This document shows, piece by piece, positions 54,160 through 64,000 of a stretch of 64,000 nucleotides of DNA (the first letter of the stretch is position 1; each line of letters begins with the position of its first letter). Under the pieces are notes generated by a model. The model saw nothing but the letters and a program-made list of their open reading frames with translations. It was not told the origin of the DNA and made no database searches. The stretch lies in the NCBI GenBank assembly GCA_034440575.1, contig JAOTOL010001508.1, forward strand, positions 762,001-826,000, read 5' to 3'. This DNA comes from Imbricaverruca yamaguchii (lineage: Eukaryota; Arthropoda; Thecostraca; Neoverrucidae). The translations under genes were made by a program, and so were the position numbers.

Positions 54160-54637
54160 GCGGGAGGGGTGCGCGTGGTGTAACGGGGTACCGGAGGTGC
54201 GCTGCTTTTATGTGTGTTGGTGGTGTCCTGGTGTTGAATGTCAGTATGATGATGTGAGATGGTTATTGTCCTGTTCTGGGGGCCGGCCGGTATGCGGCGG
54301 AGACACCCTGTCTCCCCATCCTCGAGACAAGGGTCTCCACCGCAATACCGGCCAGCTCCCGTGCGTGTATTGTGCCCTGGGAGGTGTTTAGTTTTGTTGC
54401 AGGTGTGATCAAAACGGGTGTGTTGTGGATCATGTGTATAGTGGGTAAGTTGTGACCGCCAATGTGTGAGTGCGCGTGGATTAGGAGTGCTCGCGATCTA
54501 AGTTGTTTTGCGATCAGAGGCACTCCCGTGTATTTGGCGAATTCCTCCTCCACCATCCAGGGGTCCAGGGAGCCCATGGGCTCCCCGTCCCCCCGGCGGC
54601 ACAGGAAGAACTCGCCAGCTGGTTGTGCGGTGTTCAT
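54160..54637 (-). pseudogene. ORF1 N-terminal part of the RNase-H-type LINE
   Basis: Starts with an ATG at 54,637 (MNTAQPAG). It contains RSRALLIHAHSHIGGHNLPTIH, PVLITPATKLNTSQGTI and HARELAGIAVETLVSRMGRQGV, which follows the RRM-like ORF1 pattern of I-group LINEs (VxVTPHxxLNxSxGVIxxxEL...QGV). A stop at 54,263 is followed in another frame by an IILTFNTRTPPTHIKA-like continuation before the BEL junction. The whole endonuclease and RT core that should follow are missing. Confidence 0.65.
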
Positions 54638-55510
54638 GTTTTGTGGTGTTGAATGCGTTTTGTTTGTTAGTGGTGTTGGTTAAAGGGTGGTATGGCAGGT
54701 GTATGGCGTAGTGTTACACAGTGAACAAAGTACAGTGGTTTACAGGTTGGCGGAGGTGTTCGGAAGGGCGTGAAGAAAGCTCGACAGGTGTAACAGTGGG
54801 GGCAGATAAAGACGAAGAACACACAAAGAAATCGGAAACTGTGCTTGAAGGGAGCACGAATAGACAGATCAGATAAAGATCGTGCAGAGGGCACTAGAGG
54901 GAAGATCGGGTGGGGGTTGGGGGTTCCTGGGTGGGGGGCGTGGCAGCACCGCTGGACTGACCTTGTAGTAGTGATGGCTTGTAGTAGGTAGATGGAGCTG
55001 AAGAAAAGACGAAAAGTACTGCACTGTACCAATGTAGATAGTCTTGAAGATGTAGATGTAGAGGATGCTGTAGGGCACGTAGATGTAGGTAGAAGCTCGT
55101 AGAGGTTGATGGAGAGGCGATGTGGTAGAGAAAACACTGGGGAGTAGGTCCAGAAGCTTGGAGTTGAAAGTAGCTGAAATTGGGTTAGCGGGGTGAGAAG
55201 GTAGTGTTTGTAGGTGAAGGTTGGGTCTCGAACGGTGTTTGTGCGTTTGTTGTAGAGCGGTGTTTGTTGTAGGCAGGTGGCTGGTAGCAGGTGGCGTCTT
55301 CTCCCGGGCCCCATCCGCACTGTGGCCGCAGAGCTGGCGTCGTCTCTCCTTCTTCACTCCTTACCGTCTTCTTCCGTTTGCAATCTCACGTGCTTCGGTA
55401 AGAGGCGCAGGTCCAGATATCGACCGTGGTAGAGACGTGCAAAGCCCGAAAAAAAGTGGTAAAGGGGAAAAAGCAATGAGCGCCCGGTATGTGTGTGTGA
55501 GTGAGTTTTG

Positions 55511-55542
55511 CCAGCCTGCCACCGTGTGGTGATATCGGCTGG
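55511..55542 (-). repeat. Conserved stem-loop motif (copy 4)
   Basis: CCAGCC and GGCTGG outer arms and CCAC/GTGG inner arms are all perfect. It is tandem with copy 5 at a period of about 64 bases, the unit including a GT run and GAGTTTTRCCAG. Confidence 0.75.
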
Positions 55543-55574
55543 CTGGTAGCGTGTGTGTGTGTGTGTGAGTTTTA

Positions 55575-55606
55575 CCAGCCTGCCGCCGTGTGGTGATATC
55601 GGCTGG
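55575..55606 (-). repeat. Conserved stem-loop motif (copy 5)
   Basis: Same as copy 4, with one inner-arm change (GCCGCC for GCCACC on the plus strand). Just beyond it the similarity to the other LINE copy stops. Confidence 0.75.
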
Positions 55607-55649
55607 TTGGTAGCGCCCGGTAGGGGACATACTAGTGTTAAAGGCGGAC

Positions 55650-58620
55650 ATCCGCTCTGCGCATGCGCATTTTTTGTGAAAATACTCTTGATTTTATTTG
55701 CATAGTGGCGCTCTTGGCGCAATCATCGCCGCATGACATAGATTGTTTACGTTTTCGCCCCATAATAAAGCTTGATGGCATCATATTTATTTTGTTGTAA
55801 ACTAGGTGATATGGGAGTAGGTGATATTAGCTGCATCAGGATTTAACAAAAATGAAAACAGGAACACAAGCCATAATATTACATGTGATTTCACAGGAAG
55901 GGATGCCTGAGTGAGAAATGTACCTGAGCATGTGTTTTTTTTTAGTATATTTAATCTTCCAACTAGCAAATAATATGGTGAGAAATTTCCCCAAATACCA
56001 CATCTCACAATCATAGGAATGTCTGAACATTCAAACTTGACCATACTCATTAACAAACTGGGGATAAGCAGCGTTCATCATACAATCCCAGAATTTGAAT
56101 GTTCGTTTGCTGGATAAGCATACCCTGCCTAGATACCTACATGTTCAAGTTCTGAAGCAGTGATCAGATTTGTTTCATTTGGATGCCACATGCAAATGGT
56201 ATGCCTAGGATTGTCCTTTGTTTTGCAGGATTGTGGCAATATGGGTACCTACACACCATGCCTGGTTAAATTTTATGTGAAACATTTGCTGCAAGAGTGG
56301 ATAGCTTCCAGTACTTTAAGGCATTCACAGCACATGTTTTACATATGTTTTAACTCCATAAAAAAAACAGGAGACATGTTTTGCTAGCTTTAGTTATACT
56401 AGTTTTTATTCTGCAACATTTTGGAGATTATTTTTTCATTTTGATTTTCGTATGACCAATACGTTCTTCTGTAAATTCTTACATTCCAGGAGACAGACAA
56501 TAAAGGGGCTTTGAGTTGGGTAACATTCCAAGAATAATTACATTAGGAATGAAGATGGAGCATAAATTAACCTAACCCAGCTTAACATCTTGTTAGAAGA
56601 AATTATATTAAAGGTTAAATGGCTGAATGGCAGCCAAGGTACCCTAAAGCCCAAATCATCTTAAAAGTATTTTTTTTAATGGTATTGTAGTCGAAGGCAA
56701 CCATGATAAGCTTTGCACACATTTCACCTTTATGAAGCACACAAAGGGTTAAGCTAAGCAAGGTAGCCTGAATGCTGGGTAAATTTTCAATGTTTTTAGC
56801 ATTTAAAAAAAAATGAGCATTGTTCTTTTGAAAAACTGTTCAGGCTAGGTTGGCAAGGAAAAATGGTTCAGTGTTTTACATTTTCTTACTTTGTCTTCCT
56901 AAAGGGATGATTAGGTTTGGATATGTTACCTTAGGTTACATTATTAGGCTTGCTAGATTGTATGCTATTTGGGTTTTCTCAGGCAATGTTATGATATCTC
57001 ATTTTAACATACATTTTACATTATATTGTCTGAATGATAGAGCATTTTTCGTATGATTGTGCTTGACAAATGATGGGTGGTTATTGCCGGAGGAAATTAT
57101 TGGTCACATTGTCTTAATCATGTTGGCAACTATTGTATTGGAAAAATTCCAAGAATTGAGAAACTATTCTAATACGCAAAGTTACCAAAGTTTTGTCTTA
57201 CAATGACATATGAGTGGTCTGGGACAATGCAGTTTGACAGGTAGGTACCTGCAATCATGAGCTGGAACGTAATTTGTGAAACATGACCATGCGTCTTTGG
57301 GCAATAGATCTATCTGTTGTGTTCCAAAATGATTTTGTGTTCAGTGGAAATGTAAACCTATTCTGTGAAATGTAGTTGAAAACTGAGGCATTTAAGCACA
57401 TGAAAACAAAAGTAAAGAACTGTTCGGTGTTCTTTGTTACCTTTGCTTCAGATACTTCTCCAGGTTTTCATCATTCATCCTCATACAAATTAAGAATATC
57501 TGTAATGATTTAACTCCATAGCTCATTGGTCCTGCTAATTCACAAAGAATAAATACTTTAAAATTGCAAGTCACAATGCCTATGGTATGCGCAAGCATTG
57601 TACATATGTCTTTTCTCTTCAGGTATTCTTGTAATTCTTGTTTTTCCTCAATGTAATATTTGGAATGGTAGTTAGCATGATGCGACCAGTCAATTCATCT
57701 GCAATTAAATATTTCTTAGTTGCTTAGTTCGCAGAAAAAGTAACACCATAAAAAGGAGCTTTTGGTTGGGTCATATAGCATACCAAATAATGTTACTTAA
57801 AAGGAAAAACGCAACATGGTCTAGGCTAACCTAGACTATAACTTCTAACGTAAGATAAAACTTAGGAAGATGGAGAATAAATATCACAATGTTTCTTCTG
57901 AATCATCAAATTAGACACCTACCTTGACCTAACAGCATAAGTTGAGTTTGACGAACAAAGGGAACTTGAGGAACAAAGAGCAATTTTTTTCCACTAAAAA
58001 AATTGACTAAACCCAACCTAACCCCTTTATTTGCTTACTGCAGGTAACATGTGTCTAAAACCTGCCTTGTGAATATCTTAAAGCCAAATAATAGTGTACA
58101 TACAGGTTGTGTTAGTAGTAGAAAGTATTAATGATGGCAAACACCAGTGTGGAATATTGTTCCCCTTGGTTTGCCATTCACCAAATCTGGAATTCCTCAG
58201 GCATTGGTGTTGAATGAGAATATCAGTAAATGTGTTGTTCAAGGCTGTCGCAGAATATCAAGAAAAGTCAAAACAAACTACATTTATTACCATAATCATA
58301 ACGAGGTGACCACTCTCTTAGTGGCATCATGCATGGGTGTCGTGACGGACTTTGGATGGGATAGAGACGGCACGAGAGGTTTTTAAAAAGTTATTTTTGA
58401 TGCAAAGTAATTCTGCAAGATGCTCAATAATTCCTATATTGTTAAATTACATAAAGCTTCGAGCGTCCAGGCCCCAAGGGCTCAAATCTGCTATGTTAGC
58501 TGGGATAGGTAGTCGTGCCCGCTTTCCGTCATTCAACATTCCCCTCTTATAATTTATATTGGGTCGGAGTATGGTGGGCTTTGATGGTAAGCCTGCATAC
58601 GTCAAAAGACTTGATCTCTT
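55650..58620. other. AT-rich unassigned region
   Basis: Nearly 3 kb with no supported gene. Short ACCTAACC-type and GGTTAGG-type words recur, common in arthropod non-coding DNA. Open frames are all under 85 codons and unrecognisable. Confidence 0.5.
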
Positions 58621-59308
58621 AGTCAAAGTTCTCGACTAGGCCACGTTCACCAGAGGCATAGGAACGTCTAAAAAAGTGTGCATGTGTATGTGGAAGGGGG
58701 GCAAAACCCTTGAACCATGAAAAGTGGGGGACCATGCCACTCCTTCCCTGTTTCCACACCTATGATGTTTACTCGTCTTGCCGATGCCGGTGGATTCAGT
58801 AACGGCGGAAATTGCGAGGGCAGTGGCATGTCCAAGGAGGATAAAAGAAAACAAAAACCATCCTTGGTTTTGGATATTTTATAATATCATGTTCAGGTCC
58901 TACCGTATCCAGATATGAGTATTATAATAATTGGCATTAATTTGTATACCACTCGATCCGACTCAAAACAGGCTGGCTGTATCCACACTTCGAGGTGAAG
59001 GCGGAAACAAACATTTGCCTTCGCAGGTGGTGACTTTAACATTATCTATATGATGCTGCTTGGCAAATATTGGCAAATACCACATACTAGTAAAGTTTGT
59101 CTTATTAACGAAGTCTCGAAAACTTCCATGAGAGCGGCTGGATATAACACACGAATTCCGAAACATACGAACGTGTTACAAGCATATTATACTGAAAACT
59201 ACCAGAGCCGAAGTCCTTTCACGGCCGCCGAGTCTATGTCTATATCTTTCCGACCATCATCCACAGCGAACGGTGGGCCTGAACCCCACCTCCCTGTTCA
59301 CACTCCTG

Positions 59309-59536
59309 TTATGCCACCGCCTGTGTGAACAGACGAAGCCATCCTGTGCGCGTATATGCTGCCGATGCGGCGGCTGGCCGTCCGGGGTCGACGCCTCTGA
59401 TCTCGTCGGACACCTTCCAGCCGAGACCCTTGATGTGCCGACTGATGATGTCGTTAAGCCAGGCGAAACGAGGCATAAATAAGCGATGGCTGTTCCCCGT
59501 GACGCCATCAAACGCCATGGTCTGGCATTCGCACAT
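59309..59536 (-). pseudogene. Possible LINE post-RT domain fragment
   Basis: The minus strand encodes MCECQTMAFDGVTGNSHRLF then RFAWLNDIISRHIKGLGWKV and GVDPGRPAAAS. This resembles a C.C.....G.H......GR..RH..LNDII.RA...AG......L...DG.RPDG block found near the C-terminus of some invertebrate LINE-type polyproteins. The match is short and from memory, so confidence is low. Confidence 0.25.
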
Positions 59537-60066
59537 ACTGAGACGTCAGACGCCACACTGACACAAAAAATCGGTTTGAGAACATGTTAGTTAGGTTGCT
59601 CACGAAAGGACAGTTATTGGACTCAATGTTTTAGATGAGTGCAGTTTTAGGCAGTGAGAGCATATATTTTGTGGAATTATGTCATGGATCAAGTACGTTT
59701 CTAAATATTCATGCTTAATTATATTCAGTTATCTTGAGAAAGACTGCTGGTCTCAAGTTTATCAGGTTGCGGCTATCGTGAGAATTGATGCTAGACTCAT
59801 CGCCAATTTTTCTCGAACGGCGTCCGGTCCCCATATCGCTGTGCAATCTGTCTGGAGTTACCCATCTATCGCTTCACAATGACTGCAGTCCGAAGTGAGC
59901 AGATAGTTAAAGAGAACAATGGTAAGTTTAATTGCATGGCATGATAATCCTTTAACATTATTTAGAGCTGCTGACTATATTTCCTTGCATCATATATCTG
60001 GTCAATTGAATAGCGAACATTTCAGAAGCTCAAAATGTTACGCCTTTGGCAGTTACTGACAACTTA

Positions 60067-60790
60067 TGCAACGACAGGTACATTGAAGCTTCGTGACTTT
60101 GTGTAACCCTGTTTTATTGCACACAGATGTATTAAACACCGTCTCCATTAGGGTATAGAAATGTTCGCGAAACAACATAGGCAATTTTCCGTGTGTTCCC
60201 TGAACCAAAAAGCGGTGTTCCGAATACATGTGTATATTCGCCTGGTAAAGGTAGTGATGTGTGTGTGTGTGTGTTGAATTCCGGACACGGGCTTAATAAG
60301 CATTCTAAGCCCACGTAGCATTTAGCACGTAGCATCTAAGCACTTTGGAAGGGCGGATCCAGTAATTAGCATTGGGGAAGAGGTACATTTCGTCGGAAGG
60401 GTGGGTAACTTCGGCGGAAAAAAATTCCTTAAGTGGAGGAGGGATGTGAAGCTTACTGAAGAGGTACCTTTCCAACCCAAAGTGGTACATTTTATCCTGT
60501 GCCCCTTCCCGAATGATAATTTCTGGATCTATCCTTGCCAAATGCAGCCTTGCGTACTTAAAATGCTCAAGTTTGTATTTGGAATACAGCACATACTTCA
60601 CTCGTTTTAGCAGGTTCAGATACACGTGCTTTATTCCGAACACTGCTGTTCGGTTCTGAGAACACACGGAAAATCGCTTGTGTTGTTTGCCGAACAATTT
60701 CATATCCCAGTGAAACGGTGTTCAATACATTTGAGCGCAATACTACATGATTGCACAAAATCACAAGTCTTCTCGGGAACTGTCGTTGCA
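60067..60790. repeat. Foldback unit 1
   Basis: Arms of about 350 bases meet near 60,430. Paired landmarks: GCAACGACAG at both ends, GTATTAAACACCG against CGGTGTTCAATAC, CGGAAAATCGC-type against GCAATTTTCCGTG, and a GGATCCAGTAATTAGCATTGG block against AATGATAATTTCTGGATC. Open frames on the minus strand follow the repeat and are not genes. Confidence 0.75.
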
Positions 60791-60854
60791 TCTTTTATTA
60801 AAATAACATGTCTTACTTTTTAATTATTAACTACTATAATAGCGTGCCGAACCA

Positions 60855-61548
60855 CAGCTGGAGTGAAGCCTTGTAATTTTGTGCGATCATTTTACTGCTC
60901 TCAAACATATTAAACACCGTCATCAGTGGGTATAAACGTGATCCACAAACAACACAGGCGATTTTCCGTATGTTCACGAACCAAACAGTGGTGTTCGGAA
61001 TACAGCACGTTCATCTGTAGCTGTTAAAACAAGTAAAGTTTTGACTGAATTCTGAATACGGACTTAAGCATTTTATGCATGCAAGGTTGCACTTGGCAAG
61101 GCTAGATCCAGTAATTGTCATTGGGGAAATGGCGCAGGATAAAAATACACTTCGCTCCTTTGGGCTGGAAAAGTGCCCCTTCACGAAACTTCAGTGTACC
61201 CTCCCCCACTTAGCGTATTTTTCCGCCAAAGACACCCTCCAAGGAAATGCGCCCCTTTCCCAATGATAATGACTGCATCCGCCCTTTTCAAATGCAACCC
61301 TGTGAGCTTAATATGTTCATTTAGCCCGTGTTCGGAATTTAACACATACATCCCTAGATTTAGCAGGCGCAGGTACACGTTCCGTATTCCGAACACTGCT
61401 GTTAGATTCTGGGAACACACAGAAAAACTCCTGTGTTGCTTGCCGAACAATTTTATACACACACGAAAACGGTATTCAATATATTTGAGCCCAATAAAAC
61501 ATGATTGTACAAAATCACAAGGCGTCACTATAGCTGTCGTTGCACAAG
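60855..61548. repeat. Foldback unit 2
   Basis: Same structure as unit 1, centre about 61,205. Paired landmarks are ATATTAAACACCG against CGGTATTCAATAT, CAACACAGGCGATTTTCCG against its near complement at 61,425-61,445, and CCAGTAATTGTCATTGGGG against its near complement at 61,255-61,280. Confidence 0.75.
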
Positions 61549-61750
61549 TTATTAGTAGTCGCTAATGACGTGACCTTTTTGGTTTTTGAACTTGTTGCTT
61601 TGCAGTTCATGAGATCTATAATAGCAAGCATAACAATCAGCTGTAGATAATTTTTAAAGGACTATGATGCCATGGATTCAACTTACCATTGTTTTCTATA
61701 ATCATCTGCGCACTTCGGACTGCAATCACTGTGAATCTGCGTCCCACTCT

Positions 61751-62221
61751 TACATGGTTAGGTGTCATCCTCGACCAGAACCTTAGCTGGTATTTTTACT
61801 GTCTCAGATTTCTCTCACATTCACACTGAATTGTCTCCAGCTGCCGACTGACACTCCGACAGTCCCGTTACTGTTGAAGACGTTTAGGCGGTGGCATAGG
61901 CCAGGCCTGTGGCGGAGTTCTCCTCCGCATCCCATTGGTTGTTCCAACATATATGTTTGGGAATAAAGGGGGCCCAGAGCGCGGCGTGGAAAACAACCTG
62001 CAAAGAAGTTTCGTTCTACCTGAATTTGCTTTTGCCGTACGGCCCTGGAGCTCCCGGTGTCTCCTTTATGCCTGGGCAGGTGAGCATTATTCCCAGGCAT
62101 ATGTTCAAGTCCAGGATTGTGGATGCTAGTGACGTAGCGAATATACAAACAACGATGATATTTGATGCAAAGGCTTCCCTGTTTGTATGGTGCATTTTTA
62201 AAACATATTTGGCAAACATAC
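61751..62221. other. Unassigned spacer
   Basis: No confident feature. An exon-like frame read on the minus strand from the adjoining arm may extend to about 61,790. Confidence 0.4.
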
Positions 62222-62461
62222 TATAGTTCACGAAGAGAACACTTTGACGACAGGACCGTGTATTCCTCAGCGCTTCGCGGTAGCCAGACTGTGCTCACAG
62301 CTCACACCCTTCCACCTCAACTCGACACCGCTCCCGCGATAGACACCCCCGACCGCTGATTGGCCCATTCCGCACACGCCCCACCACGTCACGTATCCGG
62401 CCGGCTCTCCCGGTCACGAGGTCACCGCACTGGATGACTCATCTGCCTAGTACCAGTGCCA
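62222..62461 (-). repeat. 3' LTR of the deleted Ty3/gypsy element
   Basis: Direct repeat of 63,665-63,909 with about 10% differences and small indels. On the minus strand it is preceded by the purine tract GATGGGAGG and starts TGGCACTGG. The exact outer edge is uncertain because no clear target duplication was found. Confidence 0.8.
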
Positions 62462-62611
62462 CCTCCCATCAAAGTGCGCCACGAAGTCTGCGGCATCCAC
62501 CCGCACATCCTGCGCCGCCGCCCCGACCACCGCGGCATCCACCTGCATGCTCCGTGCCGCCGCCACCGCCGTGCACACCCCCACGTCTGACGCGGCCCGT
62601 ACTACGACGCC

Positions 62612-63004
62612 TCAGAACGCCGTCATCCCGGTCATAATCGTGTCCACGCCCATCGGTCTGTCCGGCACCACCAGGGCCGCGAGCGTAACCCGCTTGCCCT
62701 GGTAGGCCACCACCACACGCGTGACGCCGACGCACCTCAACGTCCCCTCATTAACGGCGCGTGGCAGCACCGACCGCGGCTCCCACGTCGAGCAGCACCC
62801 GGTGTAGATGAGCTCATCGGTACATCCCGTGTCTATCAGTGCCCGACGTGCCACGCCGTCCACAGACATTTCCACCACCGGCAGCGCGCTCACACCTCCG
62901 GAGACGGCGCTTGCGCTGGCGCGCCCCCGGCGGAGTTTCCCACTCGTCGCGGGCAGGCGACCGCGAAATGACCGACGACGCCGCAAGTTCGACAGCGCCG
63001 CCAC
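62612..63004 (-). pseudogene. pol: Ty3/gypsy protease region (pol remnant)
   Basis: Reached from gag by -1 frameshift. It shows LPATSGKLRRGR at the shift, ALPVVEMSVDGVARRALIDTGCTDELIYTGCC (DTG active site), then PDRPMGVDTIMTGM. It ends at a stop where the intact relative continues. A further 100 bases of related sequence in another frame follow before the deletion that removed RT to integrase. Confidence 0.85.
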
Positions 63005-63637
63005 AAGGCCGGGGTCAGACGTCGTGCAGCGGCGGCACCGACCGCGGCCGACGCAGCGATAGCAGCGACGATCGCGGCCTCCTCGGCCGCGCGACGCTTC
63101 TCCGCCTTCAACGCTGTGCGTGCGCGTGACAGCGTGCTGAGCAGATCCGCTTCTCCTGACCGGGCTCCCGCCAGCACGACAGCGCTAACGGCCGCGGGTA
63201 ACCCGTTCACGAGCGCGGCCGCCATCTGCTGGTCCGACACGCCGCCGAACAGAGCGGCGTACTTCTGCAGGCTCGTCAGGAACACATCGACGCTCTCGTT
63301 GTCCTGGAGTTGGAGCGTCGTGAACGCCGCGTGCGCCTCGCAGGAGTCCATTCCCAACGCCACGAACAGCGCGTCCCTGACCCGGTCGAGCGGCCGGCGG
63401 TCATCCGGAGGTAGCTGCTGCCAGATGGCTAACGCGCCGTCTTTCAGGCGCATTGGCAGCACATTCGCAGGCGACGCACCCCGGTACTCGCACAGCAGGA
63501 CCGCTTGCGTGTACCAGCCCACGACGTCGCCGGTTCTGTCGAAGGTGTCGATCAGGCGCGGGTCAAACTTCTGACCGGCCGGCGACTCGTCCGCCACTCG
63601 CACTGCCGTAACAGTCCTCACTCCCGGGCCCCGGCAT
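62890..63637 (-). pseudogene. gag: Ty3/gypsy Gag (start codon out of frame)
   Basis: The reading frame 62,890-63,621 gives Gag with VVGWYTQAVLLCEYRG, KDGALAIWQQLP, RDALFVALGMDS, NESVDVFLTSLQKY, VNGLPAAVSAVVL and the zinc knuckle CRTCGVVGHFAVAC. The likely start ATG (MPGPGSED, at 63,635-63,637, as in the intact relative) is in another frame, so a small indel separates start from body. The open frame otherwise begins with GTG. Ala-rich insertions lie before the knuckle. Confidence 0.88.
62935..62941 (-). promoter_or_regulatory. -1 frameshift heptamer GGGAAAC (conserved)
   Basis: Read on the minus strand from 62,941, the codons are GGA at 62,940 and AAC at 62,937, in the gag frame (62,940 is 681 bases from 63,621). 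It matches the site at 42,670-42,676. GC-rich self-complementary sequence follows. Confidence 0.8.
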
Positions 63638-63664
63638 CACAACATAAAAAGGGCCGAAATAGCG

Positions 63665-63909
63665 TATAGTTCACGAAAATAAAACTTTGACGCCAGGACC
63701 GTGTAATCCTCAGCGCTTCGCGGGAACCAGACTGGCCCCCGCACAGCCCATACACTCCCAGGTCAACTCGCCACCGCTCCCGTGCTTCCGACACCTCAGA
63801 CCGCTGATTGACCCATTCCGCACACGCCCCACCACGCCACGTATCCGGCCGGCCCGCCCGGTCACGAGGTCACCGCACTGGATGACTCATCTACCTAGTA
63901 CCAGTGCCA
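63665..63909 (-). repeat. 5' LTR of the deleted Ty3/gypsy element
   Basis: Direct repeat partner of 62,222-62,461, sharing CGCTTCGCGG, CCGCTGATTG, CATTCCGCACACGCCCCACC and GTCACGAGGTCACCGCACTGG blocks. Confidence 0.8.
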
Positions 63910-64000
63910 CTTCACATACATCCTGGGGCCACCTGACATGCAATCTCACTACATATACAGAACGTTATGGTGCTAGCAGCCCCTCTTCAATGAATTCGCT

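Larger units (their letters stand above)
54638..55620 (-). mobile_element. 5' UTR of the RNase-H-type LINE
   Basis: Non-coding leader upstream of ORF1. It contains a TCTACATC-rich minisatellite (55,020-55,110), CACCTGC repeats (55,265-55,295), a GC-rich promoter-like block (55,295-55,450), and at the 5' edge two stem-loop motifs each beside a CA run. It aligns with 31,965-32,500. Confidence 0.6.
59855..61750. repeat. 1.9-kb palindrome built from two foldback units
   Basis: The left half (59,855-60,800) and right half (60,830-61,750) are inverted copies of each other. Landmarks: GCAGTCCGAAGTG, ACAATGGTAAGTT, GGCATSATARTCCTTT and TGCAACGACAG occur in forward order from 59,885 and reversed from 61,735. 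Each half also contains its own foldback (60,067-60,790 and 60,855-61,548), so four related arms exist. The centre is about 60,815. Confidence 0.75.
62222..63909 (-). mobile_element. Internally deleted Ty3/gypsy element (relative of 41,690-46,669)
   Basis: Two direct repeats of 240-245 bp (62,222-62,461 and 63,665-63,909) enclose only 1.2 kb, which encodes Gag and most of the protease on the minus strand. RT, RNase H and integrase are missing. After its 5' LTR it has GCTATTTCGGCCC, which matches GCTATTCCGGCCT at the same place in the other element. LTRs differ at many sites, so it is older. Confidence 0.85.

Noticed and set aside
54160..54264. A 5' LTR for the BEL/Pao element to the right of its gag
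   Set aside because: Sequence beyond about 54,156 reads as LINE ORF1 and does not match the 49,076-49,391 LTR, so the element is 5'-truncated.
60305..61528. Two similar minus-strand proteins (132 and 115 codons) suggesting a gene pair
   Set aside because: Both lie wholly inside the foldback arms and their similarity is explained by the inverted repeat itself.
62214..63916. A 6-bp target duplication (ACATAC) around the deleted Ty3 element
   Set aside because: ACATAC occurs next to the left edge but several bases away from the right LTR edge, and the family's other member uses 5 bp, so the match is probably chance.

Overview
This window is eukaryotic nuclear DNA, most likely from an arthropod with a large, repeat-rich genome. 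The evidence is long CA, TA and GA microsatellites, tRNA-derived SINEs, CR1-type and RNase-H-bearing non-LTR retrotransposons, BEL/Pao and Ty3/gypsy LTR retrotransposons, and TTAA- and hAT-type inverted-repeat elements. I cannot name the species. I recognise no host protein-coding gene, rRNA or functional tRNA. Almost everything I can identify is transposable-element DNA at different stages of decay.

Region by region. 1-8.1 kb: a CA microsatellite next to a conserved hairpin, tRNA-derived SINEs, and two related TTAA-flanked inverted-repeat elements. 8.18-20.44 kb: what looks like one 12.3-kb hAT-type element. It has CAGKGGCGTCG-like terminal inverted repeats and an exact 8-bp target duplication (AGAACAGC). 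It is filled with degenerate arrays of roughly 20-25-nt units and contains a 750-bp inverted repeat around a 3.3-kb spacer. 21.2-25.1 kb: a decayed CR1 retrotransposon (ORF1 esterase plus endonuclease/reverse transcriptase) with a SINE inserted in it. 25.15-30.4 kb: a TA microsatellite, a 401-bp hAT MITE, a GC-rich 50-57-bp minisatellite of about 29 units, and a 995-bp TTAA MITE.

30.3-55.7 kb is a nest of retrotransposons. One RNase-H-type LINE on the minus strand seems to run from its 5' UTR at 55.6 kb to its 3' end near 32.9 kb. It is broken up by a truncated BEL/Pao element (49.1-54.2 kb), a 10-kb block (37.9-48.0 kb) that carries another LINE and a young Ty3/gypsy element, and a second CR1 copy (33.1-37.4 kb). 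The Ty3/gypsy element (41,690-46,669) is the best preserved: 240-bp LTRs differing at 3 sites, a 5-bp target duplication, gag, a textbook -1 frameshift signal, and protease-RT-RNase H-integrase. A 422-bp tandem duplication breaks the pol frame.

55.7-64 kb: AT-rich DNA with no recognisable genes, then a 1.9-kb palindrome in which each half is itself a foldback, and finally a minus-strand, internally deleted relative of the Ty3/gypsy element. That relative keeps both LTRs, gag, part of protease and the same frameshift heptamer in the same phase.

The elements form no host pathway. What ties the window together is nested insertion and repeated formation of inverted or tandem duplications.
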